A stretch of DNA of 64,000 nt from Rheinheimera faecalis (GTDB taxonomy: Bacteria > Pseudomonadota > Gammaproteobacteria > Enterobacterales > Alteromonadaceae), in the NCBI RefSeq assembly GCF_021290965.1, contig NZ_JAJOYT010000005.1, forward strand, positions 186,001-250,000, written 5' to 3'. The position numbers and the translations under genes were made by a program. Below the pieces are notes generated by a model. The model was not told the origin of the DNA. It saw only the letters and a list, made by a program, of their open reading frames with translations, and did not search any database. Below, in pieces: positions 60,944 through 64,000 of this stretch; position 1 is the first letter of the stretch, and every line of letters starts with the position of its first letter.

Positions 60944-63766
60944 ATGAATAAATTTAAGTTAAGCATACTCACCATGGCTATTGCGACTGCAGGTATCAGT
61001 TCGTACAGCTATGCACAAGAACAAGAAACGAAACTGTCACCTACAGAAGCCCGTGAAAAGGCAAAAGCTGACGCAGCTATTGAAACTATCGAAATTAAAG
61101 GCTTCCGTCGTTCTATCGTTGAGTCCATCAACGCTAAACGCTTCTCACCAAACGTGGTTGAATCTATCTCTGCAGAAGACATCGGTAAGTTACCTGATTC
61201 GAGTATTGCAGAATCAATCTCCCGTTTACCTGGTTTAACCAGTCAGCGTTTGGATGGTCGTGCTAGTCGTGTCAGTATTCGTGGTTTCGGTGAAAACGAA
61301 AGTGCTACAACCTTCAATGGTCGTGAACAGGTTTCTATCGGCGATAACCGTGGTGTAGAGTTTGACTTATACCCGTCAGAAATAATGAGCGGTGTCACTG
61401 TTTATAAAACGCCAAATGCAACTTTGGAAGCTGAAGGTATTGCTGGCGTAATCGACATGCAAACAGTGAAGCCTTTAAGTCGCGAGCGTACTATTCAGTT
61501 TAATGGTCAGTATGAAATGACCAGCTTTGATAAATTGAACCCTGATGGTAATGATAACGGCGCACGCGGCACTTTCTCCTATATCGATCAATTTGCTGAT
61601 GACAAAGTAGGTATTGCATTCGCTTATTCCAAAATGAGTTCTCCTAATCAGGAAAAACGTTGGAATGCCTGGGGTTACCCTGAGTTTACTGTCGATGGAG
61701 AAAATTATTCAATCTTGGGTGGTGCTAAGCCATTTGTCCGCTCGTCCACTCTTGATCGTGATTCTGCGCTCTTAGTGGTTGAAGCTGCACCGACCGACAA
61801 ATTAAAAATGACCTTTGATGCACTTTATGTGGATTTCAAAGATGAGAAAATTCTTCGTGGTATCGAAATTCCTTTTGCCTGGGGTTATAACCGTGGCACT
61901 TCTGCGTTAGAAGTTGATCCGGCAACAGGTTTCGTCACTAAAGGTTCTGTCACTGATGAGAACCTTGTCGTTCGTAACGACATGGAAAATCGTGAAGCTG
62001 ATTTAACAGCTTTAGGTTTTAATGTGGAATATGACCTGAATGATGATTGGACTTTAGTATTCGATGCAAGTCATTCTGCCGTGCAACGTGAAATCTGGAG
62101 TTTTGAAAGTTACGCTGGTACAGGTCGTGGCGATAATGAAGGTGTGGGTGACGACCTGACTTATGAGTTCAGACCAGGCAACACAGGCGCTATTTTTACT
62201 CCTAGCCTGGATTACAGTGACTACAATTTAATCCGCCTTGGCGGCCCTCGCAGCTGGGGTTCAAGTACTGCATTAAACAACGCTTTTGTGCCTGATTCTA
62301 ATGGCGATGGCGTGATCGACAGTAACGATCAATATTTTAATGCAGCGCAAGATGGTTTTATTAACGCTCCAACTATAGATGATGAACTGAACGCATTTAA
62401 ACTGGCAGCCTCTCAGTTAGTTGAAGATGCAGGCATACTGACAAAAATCACTTATGGCGTGTCTTATCGCCAGCGTGAGAAAACCAAAGAGTCTGAAGGT
62501 TACTTCATGACCCTGAAGGATTTCCCGGATATGGTGAGTATTCCTGATCAGTATCGTTTAGGTAGTGTTTCATTAGACTTCATTGGTATGGGCAACATGG
62601 TTGCTTATGACGCTGGACGTTTATTGGATGACGGCTTCTATACGTTGACGAGAGAGAGCCTGACCAATCAAAGCCATGCGACGAAGAGCTGGAAAGTGTC
62701 CGAGGATGTACTTGCACTTTATGTCCAAACAGATTTGGAAGCTGAAATTGGCGATATTCCAGTGACAGGTAACTTCGGTTTACGTTATGTCGATACCAAG
62801 CAGAGTTCTCAAGGTTCAGCTTCGGCTCCTGTGAATGGTCTGATTGTGACTTCTCCAACAGATATTGAACACAGCTACAGTCATTTGTTGCCAAGTGTTA
62901 ACCTGACTTTTGACGTTGCTGAGAGTCAAAGTGTTCGTTTTGGTGCTGCAAAAACTTTGTCTCGTCCACGTTTGGATGAAATGCATTCTTCATTATCTGT
63001 GAACTATGGTTCAACGCCTGATTCAAATGGCAACTTCTGGACAGTAAGTGGTGGTAACCCACTGCTGGAACCAAAAGAAGCTATTGGTCTGGATTTAACC
63101 TATGAGAACTACTTCAATGATGAAGGCTACTTCTCTATCGCTTACTTCTGGAAAGATTTAAATGAATGGATTTTTGACGGTAGCTACGAAGTTGATTTAG
63201 TCGGTGTACAAAACCCGAATACGGGTGAAGTACCTGCTACCTCTACTGCGACTGGTTCGGGTAAAGTGAATGGCGGCGGCGGTACTTTGCAAGGTGCTGA
63301 ATTCTCTGTCACTCTGCCGTTAAATGTGGTCAGTGATGTGCTTGATGGTTTTGGTGTGATTGCCAGCTACACTCGTGTTGATCAGGATATGACAGATCAA
63401 AATGGTAACGACTATAAGTTACCAGGCTTATCAGAGAACATTCAGTCGTACACTGCTTTTTATGAACAAAATGGCTTCCAGGCCCGGGTCAGTATGCGTA
63501 AACGTGGTGACTTCCGTGGTGATGTTTACGGTATAGGTTTTGATACCCAGCAAGTAGATATCATGGGCGAAACTATTGTGGATGCGCAAATTGGCTTCGA
63601 CTTTGGTGATGCGGGTTACAAATCTCTGGAAGGTCTGTCGGTATTCCTGCAAGGCCAGAACTTAACAGAAGAGCCTTTTGTATCTTTACAAGGCAATGCT
63701 TTCCAGGTTCGTGACTATCAGGATTATGGCAGCACTTACCTGTTAGGTTTCAGCTATAAAATGTAA
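60944..63766 (+). CDS. TonB-dependent receptor, probably for maltodextrins (second)
   Basis: 940 residues. Signal peptide (cleavage SYA, about residue 24), TonB-box-like ETIEIKGF, plug domain (~45-175; SIAESISRLPGLTSQRLDGR, VSIRGFGENES, GIAGVIDMQTVKP), barrel to the end. The C-terminus reads LLGFSYKM, with Met instead of the usual terminal aromatic. Related to but clearly different from the first receptor. The shared operator points to common regulation. It has its own terminator. Confidence 0.93.
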   Translation: MNKFKLSILTMAIATAGISSYSYAQEQETKLSPTEAREKAKADAAIETIEIKGFRRSIVESINAKRFSPNVVESISAEDIGKLPDSSIAESISRLPGLTSQRLDGRASRVSIRGFGENESATTFNGREQVSIGDNRGVEFDLYPSEIMSGVTVYKTPNATLEAEGIAGVIDMQTVKPLSRERTIQFNGQYEMTSFDKLNPDGNDNGARGTFSYIDQFADDKVGIAFAYSKMSSPNQEKRWNAWGYPEFTVDGENYSILGGAKPFVRSSTLDRDSALLVVEAAPTDKLKMTFDALYVDFKDEKILRGIEIPFAWGYNRGTSALEVDPATGFVTKGSVTDENLVVRNDMENREADLTALGFNVEYDLNDDWTLVFDASHSAVQREIWSFESYAGTGRGDNEGVGDDLTYEFRPGNTGAIFTPSLDYSDYNLIRLGGPRSWGSSTALNNAFVPDSNGDGVIDSNDQYFNAAQDGFINAPTIDDELNAFKLAASQLVEDAGILTKITYGVSYRQREKTKESEGYFMTLKDFPDMVSIPDQYRLGSVSLDFIGMGNMVAYDAGRLLDDGFYTLTRESLTNQSHATKSWKVSEDVLALYVQTDLEAEIGDIPVTGNFGLRYVDTKQSSQGSASAPVNGLIVTSPTDIEHSYSHLLPSVNLTFDVAESQSVRFGAAKTLSRPRLDEMHSSLSVNYGSTPDSNGNFWTVSGGNPLLEPKEAIGLDLTYENYFNDEGYFSIAYFWKDLNEWIFDGSYEVDLVGVQNPNTGEVPATSTATGSGKVNGGGGTLQGAEFSVTLPLNVVSDVLDGFGVIASYTRVDQDMTDQNGNDYKLPGLSENIQSYTAFYEQNGFQARVSMRKRGDFRGDVYGIGFDTQQVDIMGETIVDAQIGFDFGDAGYKSLEGLSVFLQGQNLTEEPFVSLQGNAFQVRDYQDYGSTYLLGFSYKM

Positions 63767-63784
63767 TCTAGTGTAGTTTTGAAT

Positions 63785-63814
63785 AAGCCCCGGTCCTCAT
63801 ACCGGGGCTTTTTT
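63785..63814 (+). terminator. Terminator of the second receptor gene
   Basis: AAGCCCCGGT pairs with ACCGGGGCTT around six bases and is followed by six T, 19 bp past the stop. Confidence 0.95.
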
Positions 63815-63893
63815 ATAGAGTCTGCCATGACTGATTTTATCTGATATTCCAAGAGCAGAATTGCAGACAACGTAATGCTGAGCGGGAGTCGTT

Positions 63894-64000
63894 ATGAATA
63901 CCAAAGCGGTTAAAAATGTAGTGATTCTGGGGGGCGGAACTGCGGGATGGATTACCGCTTCTTTACTGGTAAAGGTCCTCGGTAAAGCCATTACTATCAC
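63894..64000 (+). CDS. Tryptophan-halogenase-like flavoprotein, 5' end only
   Basis: The first 35 codons of a gene cut by the window edge. The translation begins MNTKAVKNVVILGGGTAGW then ITASLLVKVL, in which GGGTAGW is the FAD-binding GxGxxG of the flavin-dependent tryptophan halogenase family. A GGGAG site lies six bases before the ATG. Homologues often neighbour TonB receptors in carbohydrate-uptake loci of Alteromonadales, Caulobacter and Xanthomonas, where their role is not established; halogenation has not been shown for most. The opposite-strand frame here is an artefact. Confidence 0.88.
   Translation, partial: MNTKAVKNVVILGGGTAGWITASLLVKVLGKAITI

Noticed and set aside
63797-64000. 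Minus-strand frame at the right edge
   Set aside because: It is antisense to the halogenase-like gene, whose FAD motif and ribosome-binding site are clear.
1-64000. tRNA, rRNA, CRISPR, insertion sequence or prophage
   Set aside because: I found no cloverleaf, repeat-spacer array, transposase, integrase or phage structural gene; the only mobile-looking DNA is the short palindromic repeat family.

Overview
The window looks like chromosomal DNA of a free-living gammaproteobacterium of the Alteromonadales/Chromatiales type, most like Rheinheimera or Alishewanella. This rests on gene families, gene order and protein style recalled from memory; no search was run. Housekeeping genes (zapA, ilvIH, speA/speE, proBA, argA) are interspersed with sensory proteins, many lipoproteins and, at the right end, a starch/maltodextrin uptake locus built on TonB-dependent receptors. 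I see no rRNA, tRNA, CRISPR array, insertion sequence or prophage.

Layout. 0-14.4 kb: TIGR02449-type protein + zapA, lipoproteins, an S9 peptidase, a two-component pair (MHYT-domain hybrid kinase and HD-GYP response regulator), an M19 dipeptidase, a DUF1294 membrane protein, an uncharacterised pair of exported proteins, and a cupin/YceK-like pair. 14.4-25.4 kb: YjeH-type amino-acid exporter with a divergent Lrp/AsnC regulator, a periplasmic-sensor diguanylate cyclase, a glycine-zipper protein, GNAT enzymes, a PuuB-like amine oxidoreductase, an unusual NRAMP-like transporter and a CPA2 antiporter. 25.4-31.8 kb: ilvIH, then a thioredoxin-fold chaperone / trypsin-like protease / FHA cluster whose protease gene is interrupted by a -1 frameshift, and a lone receiver protein. 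32-41.9 kb: methyltransferase, MscM-like channel with two YihG-like acyltransferases, speA and speE, EamA transporter, OmpA-family lipoprotein, ChaC. 42-53.1 kb: proBA, short GlpD-like oxidoreductase, argA, SGNH lipoprotein, a yjfL-ygiB-ygiC type operon and a chemoreceptor.

53.4-64 kb: two large TonB-dependent receptors flank a 1329-residue pullulanase-type lipoprotein, and a tryptophan-halogenase-like gene begins at the right edge. Both receptor genes carry the same 19-base sequence containing a perfect 14-bp palindrome about 105-120 bp before the start codon, so one LacI-type regulator probably controls the locus.

Beyond genes, the most distinctive signal is a dispersed ~128-bp palindromic repeat, present as five copies plus several end fragments, always intergenic. 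Several genes needed start corrections, which are explained in the entries.
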